The notes under the pieces were generated by a model. The model had not been told where the DNA came from. It did no database searches and was given only the letters and a program-made list of their open reading frames with translations. A program made the position numbers and the translations under genes. 64,000 nt of DNA, taken from NCBI RefSeq assembly GCF_023238205.1, contig NZ_CP096659.1, positions 2,435,626 through 2,499,625 of the forward strand, given 5' to 3'. Source of the stretch: Halorussus limi. GTDB lineage: Archaea > Halobacteriota > Halobacteria > Halobacteriales > Haladaptataceae. The stretch's first letter is position 1; each line of letters starts with the position of its first letter. Positions 42,269 to 50,262 of this stretch are shown piece by piece.

Positions 42269-43381
42269 TCACAGCGCGTGCACCTCCCGCGAGCGCAGGA
42301 GATAGAGGAAGAAGGGCGCGCCGAGGAACGCGGTCACGATGCCGACCGGCAACTCCGCCGGCCCCGACCGCGCCAGCGTGTCCGTGGCGACGAGGAAGGT
42401 AGCGCCCGCCAAGGCGGAGGTCGGGAGCAGGATTCGGTGGTTCGGGCCGACGAGCAGGCGCATGACGTGGGGAACCACGAGACCGACGAAGCCGATGACG
42501 CCCGTGACGGCGACCGCCGCGCCGGTCATCACGCTGGCGACCCCGAGCAGGAGTCGCTTGGTGCGCTCGACCTCGACCCCGAGCGCGTGGGCGTCCTCCT
42601 CGCCGAGCAGGAGGACGTTCAGGTCGCTCGCGTACGCGAGCAGAATCGCGAACCCGACGAGCGTCACCGGCAGGACCATCGCCACGTCCGCCCACGACGC
42701 GAGGTGGAGGTGGCCCATCAGCCAGTAGACCGCCCGCCGGAGGCTCCGCCCGCTCTGGAGCAGCAGAAACGAGACGACCGCGCCGAGGAACGTCTGGACC
42801 GCTACGCCCGCGAGCAGGAGGGTGGCGACTGGCGTTCGGCCGTCCTCGGTCGCGAGCAGGTAGACTCCGAAGGCGGCCCCGACCGCACCGAGGAACGCCG
42901 CGGCGGGGAGCGCGAGGTGGGGTCCGACCGGGAGCGCGAAGGGGAGCGCGATGGTCGCCACCGCGCCCACCGCCGCGCCCGACGAGACGCCGATGATGGA
43001 GGGGTCGGCCATCGGGTTCCGGAAGAACCCCTGCATCACGACCCCGGCGGTCGAGAGCGCGAAGCCGACGACCGCCCCGAGGACGATGCGGGGCAGGCGG
43101 AGCGTCACCACGATGGTCCGGGCCGTATCGGGCACCGCGAAGTCGAAGACCGGTGCGAACTCGACCGTCGGCGTCGGGGCCGAGACCGCGAGTCCCGCGA
43201 TTCGGAGCGTTCGCTCAGCCACGCCGACCCCGACGGGCACCGCGACGGCGTTCAAAAGCACCTTCCCGACGACGACGTAGTCGAGCGCCACCGGCCCTAT
43301 CGCGGCGCTGACGACCACGACGACCGCCAGCGCGGCGGTCAGTCCGCCCGACCAGCCGACGACCCGCGCTGAGTCACGCAT
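42269..43381 (-). CDS. btuC: Cobalamin ABC transporter permease (FecCD family)
   Basis: The 370-residue integral membrane protein has the FecCD/BtuC pattern of about ten helices and the conserved [47 protein letters not shown] region, with [20 protein letters not shown] near the ATPase coupling site. The ATG at 43381 is preferred to one 21 codons upstream because a TATA-like TATTTACC (sense) lies about 27 bases away. Substrate-side partner btuF is divergently transcribed. Confidence 0.9.
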   Translation of the reverse strand: MRDSARVVGWSGGLTAALAVVVVVSAAIGPVALDYVVVGKVLLNAVAVPVGVGVAERTLRIAGLAVSAPTPTVEFAPVFDFAVPDTARTIVVTLRLPRIVLGAVVGFALSTAGVVMQGFFRNPMADPSIIGVSSGAAVGAVATIALPFALPVGPHLALPAAAFLGAVGAAFGVYLLATEDGRTPVATLLLAGVAVQTFLGAVVSFLLLQSGRSLRRAVYWLMGHLHLASWADVAMVLPVTLVGFAILLAYASDLNVLLLGEEDAHALGVEVERTKRLLLGVASVMTGAAVAVTGVIGFVGLVVPHVMRLLVGPNHRILLPTSALAGATFLVATDTLARSGPAELPVGIVTAFLGAPFFLYLLRSREVHAL

Positions 43382-43401
43382 CGTCTGAAAGCCTGATTGC
43401 T

Positions 43402-43418
43402 TTAGGTAAATACTTATT
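43402..43418. promoter_or_regulatory. Overlapping divergent btuC/btuF promoter
   Basis: Only 61 bases separate the two start codons. TATA-like elements for btuC (TATTTACC in the minus sense, about 43403-43410) and btuF (TACTTATT, about 43410-43417) are back to back. One bound factor could therefore switch both transcripts. No riboswitch-like structure was noted. Confidence 0.5.
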
Positions 43419-43442
43419 GGATACCGCCGGAGTTGGGCACGC

Positions 43443-44531
43443 ATGAGTCAGAAATTCACGAGTCTACTCGCGGTAGTGCTGTTGCTCGCGGCGGGCGTCG
43501 CCCCGGTCGGAGCGGTCACCGGAGACGGCGCCGTCGCGAGCGCCGGAGCGGCGACCCAGACGAGTTGTTCGTTCCCCGTCACGGAGACGGACGCGACGGG
43601 AACCGAAGTCACGGTCGAACAGAAACCCGAGCGAGTCGTCACGCTCGCGCCGAGCGCGGCCCAGACGATGTGGGAAATCGGCGGGAAGTCACAGGTCGTC
43701 GGCGTCTCCCAGTACGCGACGTACTTGGAGGGGGCCGACTCCCGGACGAACATCTCGGGCGCCGGCCGGTCCTACGTCAACGTCGAGAAGGTCGTCTCGA
43801 CCGAGGCCGACCTCGTCCTCGCGCCGAACGTCATCCCGAACGAGACGGTCCAGAAGCTCCGGGAGGCCGGACTGACCGTCTTCAAGTTCGACTACGCGAC
43901 CTCCGTCGAGGACATCTACTCGAAGACGGAACTGATGGGCCGACTCACGGGTAACTGCGAGGGCGCGAACGAGACGGTCTCATGGATGAAAGACCGCATC
44001 TCGACGGTCCGCGACGCCGTGAAGGGCGAGGACCCGCCCCGCGTCCTCATCTCGCAGGGCGGCGGCTGGACCGCCGGAAACGGCACGTTCGTCGGCAACG
44101 TGGTCGAACTCGCCGGCGGCACCAACGTCGCGGCCGAGGCCAACATCTCGGGTTACGGGAAGATAAGCGAGGAGGTCGTCGTGCAGCAGAACCCCGAGTG
44201 GATAGTCCAACTCGGCGCGTTCGGCGCGTATCCGAAGACAGAAGCGTACAACGGTACCGCCGCCGTCGAGAGCGGACAGGTCCTCACGGTCAGCAACGAG
44301 AACATCAGCCAGCCGGCACCGCGAGTCGTCTACGCGGTCACGAAGATGGCGAAGGCGTTCCATCCGGAAGCCTACGCCGCGGCGAACGGAACCGACGAGG
44401 GCGCGATGCAGGAGGCGACGACCACGCAGACGACGACTGACGGCGGGTCTTCCGGAGGCGTCCCCGGATTCGGCGTCCCCGTCGCGCTCGTCGCGCTCGC
44501 GGGCGCGGCCCTGCTCGCGCGTCGGCCCTGA
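43443..44531 (+). CDS. btuF: Cobalamin-type ABC transporter substrate-binding protein with PGF-CTERM anchor
   Basis: The 362-residue product has a Sec signal peptide (about 7-25), a BtuF/FepB-like periplasmic binding domain ([28 protein letters not shown] and onward) and, after a Thr-rich linker, the tripartite C-terminal sorting signal [24 protein letters not shown] (PGF-CTERM). Archaeosortase would process and lipid-anchor it to the outside of the membrane. It is divergent from btuC/btuD, its probable partners. Cobalamin is the likely ligand from context, but other chelates are possible. Confidence 0.88.
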   Translation: MSQKFTSLLAVVLLLAAGVAPVGAVTGDGAVASAGAATQTSCSFPVTETDATGTEVTVEQKPERVVTLAPSAAQTMWEIGGKSQVVGVSQYATYLEGADSRTNISGAGRSYVNVEKVVSTEADLVLAPNVIPNETVQKLREAGLTVFKFDYATSVEDIYSKTELMGRLTGNCEGANETVSWMKDRISTVRDAVKGEDPPRVLISQGGGWTAGNGTFVGNVVELAGGTNVAAEANISGYGKISEEVVVQQNPEWIVQLGAFGAYPKTEAYNGTAAVESGQVLTVSNENISQPAPRVVYAVTKMAKAFHPEAYAAANGTDEGAMQEATTTQTTTDGGSSGGVPGFGVPVALVALAGAALLARRP

Positions 44532-44601
44532 AGCGACTCGAAGACGCCTCTTTCTCGCGAGTTTCCTAAGTTGTTTAATGGCCGGGGCGAGACGTTGACG
44601 T

Positions 44602-44883
44602 ATGGTCGAGAAAGTGCTGTGGCCCGCCTACTTCGACGCGGAGAAGACCCGCAACGAGGGCCGACGGGTGGCCGCCGAGATGGCCGTCGACGAACCGACG
44701 GTCGACGAGATAGCGCAGGCAGTCCAGCAAGTCGGGTACGACGCGATAATCGAGCGCGACAAGGCCTACTCCCGGGAGAACTGGAACGAGCGCGGCCGGG
44801 TGCTGGTCCAGAACGCCGACGACTCCTCGAAGAACGACCTGATTCAGGCGGTCGCGGCGTACGTCGCGGCGCTCCGAGACTGA
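44602..44883 (+). CDS. srp19: Signal recognition particle protein SRP19
   Basis: The 93-residue RNA-binding protein opens with the archaeal SRP19 pattern [19 protein letters not shown], followed by [19 protein letters not shown] and RGRVLVQ. It binds SRP RNA helices 6 and 8 and helps SRP54 join. A TTTAATG box about 27 bases upstream suits a leaderless start. Its stop overlaps the gar1 start by one base (TGATG), linking two RNA-protein factors in one transcript. The SRP RNA gene itself was not seen in the window. Confidence 0.93.
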   Translation: MVEKVLWPAYFDAEKTRNEGRRVAAEMAVDEPTVDEIAQAVQQVGYDAIIERDKAYSRENWNERGRVLVQNADDSSKNDLIQAVAAYVAALRD

Positions 44884-45116
44884 TGGCGATGCAGCGACTC
44901 GGCGACGTCGTCCGGACCGCGCAGGGCCTCGCGGTCGTCCGGTGTCCCGACGACGAGCCGCCGGACGTGGGCACCGAAGCGGTGGACGAGCAGTTGAACG
45001 CCGTGGGGCGGGTCGTGGACGTGTTCGGCCCGGTCTCGCGGCCCTACGTCGCGGTCTCGCCCGACGAAGGGGTCGCGCTGGCGACGCTGTTGGGTCAGAA
45101 ACTCTACGCCCGATAG
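44883..45116 (+). CDS. gar1: H/ACA RNP protein Gar1
   Basis: The 77-residue protein has the Gar1 beta-barrel pattern: LGDVVRTAQGLAVVRCPDD, then GRVVDVFGPVSRPYVAVSP, and a short C-terminal VALATLLGQKLYAR. Gar1 binds Cbf5 in box H/ACA particles that make pseudouridine in rRNA. Translation likely restarts on the TGATG overlap with srp19. A second ATG (44889) two codons on would remove only MA. Confidence 0.9.
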   Translation: MAMQRLGDVVRTAQGLAVVRCPDDEPPDVGTEAVDEQLNAVGRVVDVFGPVSRPYVAVSPDEGVALATLLGQKLYAR

Positions 45117-45147
45117 ACGCGAAAACCGCGTTCGATTCGGTCCCCGA

Positions 45148-45465
45148 TTACTCGCATCGACGCCAGTTCTCGGCGTCGCGGAGGCGCGACCGCTTCGCGC
45201 CCACGTCGTCCTTCGTCGCTCCGAAGAAGCGCTCGCGTCCGACCGGCGTCCGGACGCCGAGGACGACGGTGTGGTCGGTCGCGTCGTAGACGGCGAGCGT
45301 CCGCCCCGACGTGACGTGTTCCCACTCGGACAGTAGCGCCGCGTCCGAGACGACCTGCGACCCTAACTCCCAACTGAGTCGCGTCACGGTCGTCAGGTCG
45401 AACGGAACCGCGTCGGGTAGCCGGGGTCCCCGTGCCGTGGTCGCGGTCCTGCCGTGACTTACCAT
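45148..45465 (-). CDS. Conserved small haloarchaeal protein
   Basis: The 105-residue soluble product contains WEHVTSGRTLAVYDATDHTVVLGVRTPVG, a beta-rich segment, and a charged C-terminus ending WRRCE. I recognise no domain. The ATG at 45465 gives a short polar start. It is convergent with gar1, leaving 31 bases between the two stops. Confidence 0.55.
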   Translation of the reverse strand: MVSHGRTATTARGPRLPDAVPFDLTTVTRLSWELGSQVVSDAALLSEWEHVTSGRTLAVYDATDHTVVLGVRTPVGRERFFGATKDDVGAKRSRLRDAENWRRCE

Positions 45466-45514
45466 GCCACAACGAGGTCACCGCCGACCTATAGAAGCGT
45501 CGAAATAAAGTGGG

Positions 45515-48265
45515 CTATCCCGCTGTCGCCGCCGTCGCGTTCTCCGTCCGGAACTCGACCACCGCGGGGTCGGTGACTATCTCGCCGTCGGGGTCGAGAT
45601 ACAACGTATCGACCTGCCCGCCGGACTCGATGAATCCGAAGGCTCGGTCGCCGTCGGTGTCGCGGTGGGCCGCGGCGAACACCACCTGCTGGCCGGACAG
45701 CGACTCGTCGACCGGCACGGACACGTTCTCGTACTCGCCGGGAGCGAGGTACTCCGAGACGCCGAGGAAGTTCCCGCTCCGGTCGTAGACCGCGACGAAC
45801 CCGCCCTCGGGCAGGTCGGCGGCCGCGACGGTGACCTGACCGTCGGCCGTCTGATTGTCGAGGCTGAGGGCCGCGGAGTCACCGGTTACTGTGGTCGTGG
45901 TGGTCGTCTGGGACGGCGTTGTCGTGGGCAGTTCGGTGGTCGTCGTGGTCGTCTGTGCCGTCGTGGTTGTAGTCGTCGGCTGAGTCGTGGTCGTCGTTGT
46001 TGCAGTGGTCGTGGTTGTCGTGGGCTGTTCAGTGGTGGTCGTCGTAGTGGTCTGAGTCGTCGTAGTCCGTTGTTCGGTTGTCGTAGTGGTCGTGGGCTGT
46101 TGGGTTGTCGTAGTGGTCGTCGGTCGTTCCGTGGTCGTGGTCGTCGTTGGCTGTTCGGTCGTCGTGGTCGTATCAGCCTGGACACCGGGCTGAGCGGTCG
46201 TGGTGGTGGTCTGAGTCGTGGTGGTCGTCTGCTGTTCGGTGGTCGTGGTGGTCTGACTCGTCGTGGTCGTCGGTTGGTCGGTCGTGGTGGTCGTGGTTGG
46301 CTGTTCTGTCGTCGTCGTGGTAGTCGTCTGGTCCGTGGTGGTAGTCGTCGGTTGCTCGGTCGTCGTAGTCCCTGTCGCGGTCGTCGTGGTCGTATCGGGA
46401 ACTGTCGTGACGACCGGGGTCGTGGTCGGTCCGGGCGCGGTCGTCGTCTCGGTCGTCGTGGTCTCCGGTTCCGGAGCGGTCTCGACGACCTCCGTCGCGA
46501 CCGCTGCGGCCGTCTCGCGGAGTTGCGCGGGGTCGGCCTCCGGTGACTCCGCGACGACCTGCGTCGCCTCCTCGGCACCCTCGGCCGCGGCCGTCACGAT
46601 GGTCTGCGGCGCGGTCACGTCGGCTTCCACCGCGGCCGCGGCCGCGCCGACCGCTGCGCCCTGTGCGACGGCGAGCGTCTGAGCCGGGTCGAGCGCCTCT
46701 ATCTCGCCGAGTTGCTCGACGGTCCCGGCCGATGCACCGTTCGCGGCCGCCTGAATCTGGACGACGCTCGCGGTCTGACTCTGTGAGACGGCCCCCGTGG
46801 CGGCCCCCTGCGCGGCGACCTGTATCTGCGTTACGTCCACCTGCTGGCGCTGGCTGGCGACGACCGCACCGTCGGCCGCGCCCTGTGCGGCGGCCTGAAT
46901 CTGGGTGACGCTGGCGTCCTGCGACTGGACGAGCGACCCGTACGCCGCGCCCCGACACGCGGCCTGCACCTGCTGGACGTTCACGCTCTGGACCTGCGTC
47001 ACGCCGCCCTTGGCCGCGCCGAGCGCGGCGGCCTGCACCTGTCGGACCGAGACCGATTGGCGCTGGACGGTGGCCGCGAGCGACCCGGCGGCCGCGCCCT
47101 GCGCGGCGACCTGAATCTGGACGACGTTGACTATCTGGACCTGTATCACGGTCACTTGGAGGAGCGCGCCGCGGGCCGCGCCGAGCGCGGCGGCCTGCAC
47201 CTGCTGGATAGATACCTGCTGAATCTGGGTGATTATCGCGCCCTGCGCGGCGCCCTCGGCCGCCAACTGAATTTGTTCGACCGTGACGCGCTGGGTCTGG
47301 CTGACCGCGCCGGTCGCCGCGCCCCTGCATCCGGCCTCGACCTTCTCGGCGGGCACTTCCTTCGGTTCTTTCACGCCGCCCTTGGCCGCCCCCAGCGCGG
47401 CGACCTGTATCTGTTTCACGTCGGCGCGCTGGACCTGCACCAGCGCCCCGGACGCGGAGCCTCGGGCCGCCGCTTGGAGTTGCGACACCTCGACGCGCTG
47501 GCGCTGGGCGAGTGACCCGTACGCCGCGCCCTGTGCGGCCTCCTGAACTTTGCCGACCGCGTCGACGTCTCGGCGAACCGCCGAGCGCGAAGCGCCCTCG
47601 GCCGCCGCCTGCGAGGCGACCTGAATCTGGGAGACGCTCGCCTGCTGGCGCTGGGCCACCGCGCCGTGGGCCGCGCCGTAGGACGCGCCCTGAATCTGCG
47701 CCACGTTCGCCTCCTGTGTCTGTACCAGCGCACCGCCGGTGGCGCCCCGGACCGCGGCCCGGATGGGGGCGACGGTGGGGCCGCGCTCGGCCGCCTGCGA
47801 CTGGAAGTGCAGCAGCGCGCCGTGGGCCGCACCGCGCGCGGCGACCAGAAGTTGCGCGACGTTCACGTCGGACTCGCGTTGGGACGCCGCGACCGCCCCG
47901 CGAACTGCGGCCTGCCGTCGCTCGGGCGTCACGGTCGCGCCCTGTATCTCCGCGAGTTGCGCGCCCTGACGCGCCCCGAGAACGGCCGCCTCTCGCGGGG
48001 TGAGGTCACCGACGTCCTGACGCGAGAGCGGGCCCTCGGTCACGTCGAACTGGGGACGGTCTGTTACTGTCCGAGGGAGCGTCTGCGGTGCGTCGATGGA
48101 CTCGGACGTACCTGTCTGCGGTGACCCCGTCGGTGAGCCGTCGGTCGCCGTTTCGGAGCCTCGGCGGTCGGCGTCTGCCGGACCGCCCACGGCAGGCGGG
48201 GCGAACCCGGCAGCAAGCAGCGAGGCGACGACGAGCAGTACCGTGAAGCGTCGGAGCGATGGCAT
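45515..48265 (-). CDS. Exported 916-residue repeat protein with Thr-rich stalk and DUF7282 domain
   Basis: A Sec signal peptide (about 8-28) is followed by a linker and about 17 tandem repeats (residues about 136-549) of a 23-residue unit, consensus V-x-Q-I-Q-x-A-A-x-G-A-A-x-G-A-x-x-Q-x-Q-x-x-x. A Thr-rich stalk (about 602-793) and a C-terminal DUF7282 domain (about 796-916; LDNQTADGQVTVAAADLPEG, GEYENVSVPVDESLSGQQ) follow. DUF7282 is common on haloarchaeal surface proteins. Short strands broken by Gly/Ala turns suggest a beta-solenoid, like trimeric adhesin heads, but helical folding is possible. No membrane anchor is visible at the C-terminus, so attachment must be indirect or the protein is released. 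Confidence 0.85.
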   Translation of the reverse strand: MPSLRRFTVLLVVASLLAAGFAPPAVGGPADADRRGSETATDGSPTGSPQTGTSESIDAPQTLPRTVTDRPQFDVTEGPLSRQDVGDLTPREAAVLGARQGAQLAEIQGATVTPERRQAAVRGAVAASQRESDVNVAQLLVAARGAAHGALLHFQSQAAERGPTVAPIRAAVRGATGGALVQTQEANVAQIQGASYGAAHGAVAQRQQASVSQIQVASQAAAEGASRSAVRRDVDAVGKVQEAAQGAAYGSLAQRQRVEVSQLQAAARGSASGALVQVQRADVKQIQVAALGAAKGGVKEPKEVPAEKVEAGCRGAATGAVSQTQRVTVEQIQLAAEGAAQGAIITQIQQVSIQQVQAAALGAARGALLQVTVIQVQIVNVVQIQVAAQGAAAGSLAATVQRQSVSVRQVQAAALGAAKGGVTQVQSVNVQQVQAACRGAAYGSLVQSQDASVTQIQAAAQGAADGAVVASQRQQVDVTQIQVAAQGAATGAVSQSQTASVVQIQAAANGASAGTVEQLGEIEALDPAQTLAVAQGAAVGAAAAAVEADVTAPQTIVTAAAEGAEEATQVVAESPEADPAQLRETAAAVATEVVETAPEPETTTTETTTAPGPTTTPVVTTVPDTTTTTATGTTTTEQPTTTTTDQTTTTTTTEQPTTTTTTDQPTTTTSQTTTTTEQQTTTTTQTTTTTAQPGVQADTTTTTEQPTTTTTTERPTTTTTTQQPTTTTTTEQRTTTTQTTTTTTTEQPTTTTTTATTTTTTQPTTTTTTAQTTTTTTELPTTTPSQTTTTTTVTGDSAALSLDNQTADGQVTVAAADLPEGGFVAVYDRSGNFLGVSEYLAPGEYENVSVPVDESLSGQQVVFAAAHRDTDGDRAFGFIESGGQVDTLYLDPDGEIVTDPAVVEFRTENATAATAG
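45887..46462 (-). repeat. Thr-codon low-complexity tract (surface protein stalk)
   Basis: A run of ACC/ACG/ACT codons broken by EQP, DQP, ERP and QQP steps encodes TTTTTEQPTTTT-like peptides. It probably forms an extended O-glycosylated stalk. The unit period of roughly nine residues in its middle suggests duplication by slippage. Confidence 0.8.
46619..47860 (-). repeat. Tandem 69-base (23-residue) repeats in the surface protein
   Basis: About 17 degenerate units encode the VxQIQxAAxGAAxGA pattern. Eight or so have exactly 23 residues; others carry 1-6 residue insertions at the same loop position (after GA, e.g. LLQVTVIQVQIVN). The unit is conserved at the protein level and the codons vary, so the array is old and selected, not a recent DNA expansion. 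Confidence 0.85.
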
Positions 48266-48441
48266 AGGCTGTCCACAGTCGGTCCGGATTTGAATCCCGA
48301 GAACGGTTTACGCTCCGTTCGCAGGCCCTCGCGGCGGAAACGAGCGGTGTCGGGGCGACAACGAGGAGTACCGACCGGTATCGGTCCGTTACCGCGCGCG
48401 AATCCACAACCCCAAAGGCGGCCGGGGGGCAACGCTCGGGC

Positions 48442-49482
48442 ATGGAGAATCGAACGCGCGTGTTCGCGGCCGCCGGGTTGACCGTCGCCATGTTCCTGCT
48501 GGTCCAACTCGGTGCGCTGGCGCTCGTCAAACCGTTTCAGCAGGCGGGCTACCAGCAGGTCGAGAACCCCTCCGACCCGACGAACAGTCTGGTCTACGTC
48601 GCGGCGGTACTGGTCCTGACCGGCGTGATGCTCGCCATCATCAAACTCGACGTGCAGTGGTTGCTCCGCGGGGCGCTCATCTTCACCAGCGGGTTGCTCT
48701 CGTGGTACGTCTTCTCGGTCGTGATTCCGGGGTGGGTCGTCGTGCAGTTCGGCGGCGCACCCCTCAACGTGGCGGCGCTGGCCGCGGCCGCGGGCGTCTC
48801 GTTGGCGCTCGCAGTTCACCCCGAGTGGTACGTCATCGACGCCGCGGGCGTCCTGATGGGCGCCGGCGCGGCAGGACTGTTCGGCATCAGTTTCGGCCTG
48901 CTCCCGGCCATCCTGTTGCTCTCGGTGCTGGCCATCTACGACGCCATCAGCGTCTACGGCACCGAACACATGCTGACGCTGGCCTCGGGCGTGATGGACC
49001 TCAAGATTCCCGTCATCCTCGTGATTCCGATGACGCTCTCGTACTCGTTCCTCGACGACGACGGGATGGCGGCGGAGTCGGAGGCCGAGACGGAAGCGAG
49101 CGCGGCCGACGGCGGCGAGGTCCCGGAGACGGACGCCGACGAAGCGGACGGCGAGGACGCCCACGCCGAGGCCGAGCGTCCGGACGCCGCCGACCGCGAC
49201 GTGTTCTTCATCGGCCTCGGCGACGCGGTGATGCCCACCGTGATGGTCGCCAGCGCGGCCTCGTTCGCGCCGCCGGAACCGCTCGTCTCCGGCCTCGCGC
49301 TCAACCTGCCCGCGCTCACGTCGATGGTCGGAACCATCGCGGGCCTGCTCGTGCTTCTCTGGATGGTCATGAAGGGCCGAGCGCACGCCGGACTCCCGCT
49401 CCTGAACGGCGGCGCTATCGGCGGCTATCTGGTCGGCGCGCTGGCCAGCGGAATGACGCTGATGCAAGCGCTGGGACTGTAG
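48442..49482 (+). CDS. Presenilin/SPP-type intramembrane aspartyl protease
   Basis: The 346-residue membrane protein has about nine helices and both catalytic motifs of the archaeal presenilin homologue family: YD (AIYDAISVYGT, Asp167) and GLGD (FFIGLGDAVMP, Asp261), plus a PAL-like GLPLLN near the C-terminus (about residue 325). Such proteases cut helices inside the membrane. Between the two catalytic helices lies a cytosolic loop of about 50 residues made almost only of Asp, Glu and Ala (about 205-252), longer than in well-known archaeal homologues. Substrates are unknown. Confidence 0.88.
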   Translation: MENRTRVFAAAGLTVAMFLLVQLGALALVKPFQQAGYQQVENPSDPTNSLVYVAAVLVLTGVMLAIIKLDVQWLLRGALIFTSGLLSWYVFSVVIPGWVVVQFGGAPLNVAALAAAAGVSLALAVHPEWYVIDAAGVLMGAGAAGLFGISFGLLPAILLLSVLAIYDAISVYGTEHMLTLASGVMDLKIPVILVIPMTLSYSFLDDDGMAAESEAETEASAADGGEVPETDADEADGEDAHAEAERPDAADRDVFFIGLGDAVMPTVMVASAASFAPPEPLVSGLALNLPALTSMVGTIAGLLVLLWMVMKGRAHAGLPLLNGGAIGGYLVGALASGMTLMQALGL

Positions 49483-49515
49483 TCGGAGCGCGAATCAGGT
49501 TCGCCCGGTCCCCGC

Positions 49516-49842
49516 TCAGAACCACTCGCGCGCCGGCGGGACGACGCCGAGCGTCGCCGCGCCGACGTAGAGTCCGAAGGCGGTGACGACAATGCCGAGT
49601 CCCGTCCCGGCCACACTCACCGATTGAGTGGCGAGCATAATCCCGGTCCACGTAACTACGAGCGCGACGCCGGTCAGCAGGACGGTCCCGATAACGCCGA
49701 GGATGGCGTCCTCTACCGCGTCTCGGACCACGCCGTGGAGCGCGGCCTCGTCGAAGCCGATTTCTTCGCCCCCGTCGGGTTCGGCAGTCTCTTCCGGGTC
49801 GCGGGAGGGTCGGTCGGACTGCTCGTCCGTGGTGGAGACCAT
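49516..49842 (-). CDS. Small membrane protein of unknown function
   Basis: The 108-residue product has an acidic N-terminal tail of about 38 residues (SDRPSRDPEETAEPDGGEEIGF) and two transmembrane helices (about 48-70 and 75-98). I recognise no family. It is convergent with the presenilin-type gene, leaving 33 bases between them. Confidence 0.6.
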   Translation of the reverse strand: MVSTTDEQSDRPSRDPEETAEPDGGEEIGFDEAALHGVVRDAVEDAILGVIGTVLLTGVALVVTWTGIMLATQSVSVAGTGLGIVVTAFGLYVGAATLGVVPPAREWF

Positions 49843-50246
49843 ACGTCGTCATCGGAAGGCGACCACAGAAAACTATCGGTAATCATACGTGTAGGCGGCA
49901 TCCCACCGGAACTCCGTGTCACGTCATTCCAAATGATTTGCGAGTCGGTAGCAGAGACGTACCCGAGACGATGTACTCAAGTGTGAGTAAATATTTTGTA
50001 TAGCTATGCGATGGCAGCACCCCCGAAACATGACCGACGCAGAGCGCAAACAGCAAGAAACCAAGGCCGGAACCAACTCGTCGTTCATCGCCGCCGTGAT
50101 GATCGCGGCGTGAGGTAACCTTGCAACGAATTCGCAGTCACACCTTTCTCCGAACTACTGACCGCGACCGACCGGACTACCCGACCGGTTAGGAATAGGA
50201 CTACTGGCCGATTAGCGACGGAACTACTGACCGATTAGCGGCGGGA
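49843..50246. other. Intergenic region holding a mini-ORF and tandem repeats
   Basis: The stretch contains an AT-rich promoter-like part (about 49985-50003, TAAATATTTTGTATAG), the 27-codon frame at 50030-50113 and most of the 22-base tandem repeats from 50152 to 50262; both are listed separately. No longer coding frame or RNA gene is visible. Confidence 0.5.
50030..50113 (+). CDS. 27-residue mini-ORF, possible gene remnant
   Basis: From ATG 50030 the frame reads MTDAERKQQETKAGTNSSFI, then AAVMIAA and TGA. The codons are haloarchaeal and an AT-rich TATA-like element (about 49991-50003) lies 27-39 bases upstream. The end looks like the first turn of a membrane helix cut by a stop, so it may be the 5' fragment of a lost gene; it could also be a true mini-protein. 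No continuation is found in other frames downstream. An in-frame ATG at 50006 is possible but overlaps the promoter. Confidence 0.35.
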   Translation: MTDAERKQQETKAGTNSSFIAAVMIAA

Positions 50247-50262
50247 CTATCGACCCGTGAGC
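50152..50262. repeat. Five degenerate ~22-base tandem repeats
   Basis: Units begin near 50152, 50174, 50198, 50220 and 50242 with a GGACTACTGxCCG-like head; two contain GATTAGCG. Spacing is 22-24 bases. The last unit runs into the 3' end of the ornithine-cyclodeaminase-family gene on the minus strand. Units differ by several bases. Confidence 0.6.

Noticed and set aside
45665-46682. Open + strand frames opposite the Thr-rich tract (long Val/Gly- or Arg-rich peptides)
   Set aside because: They arise from the complement of repeated ACC/ACG codons. No start signals, domains or halophilic composition.
50152-50262. CRISPR array
   Set aside because: Units are about 22 bases, diverged and contiguous without spacers, and no cas genes are present.
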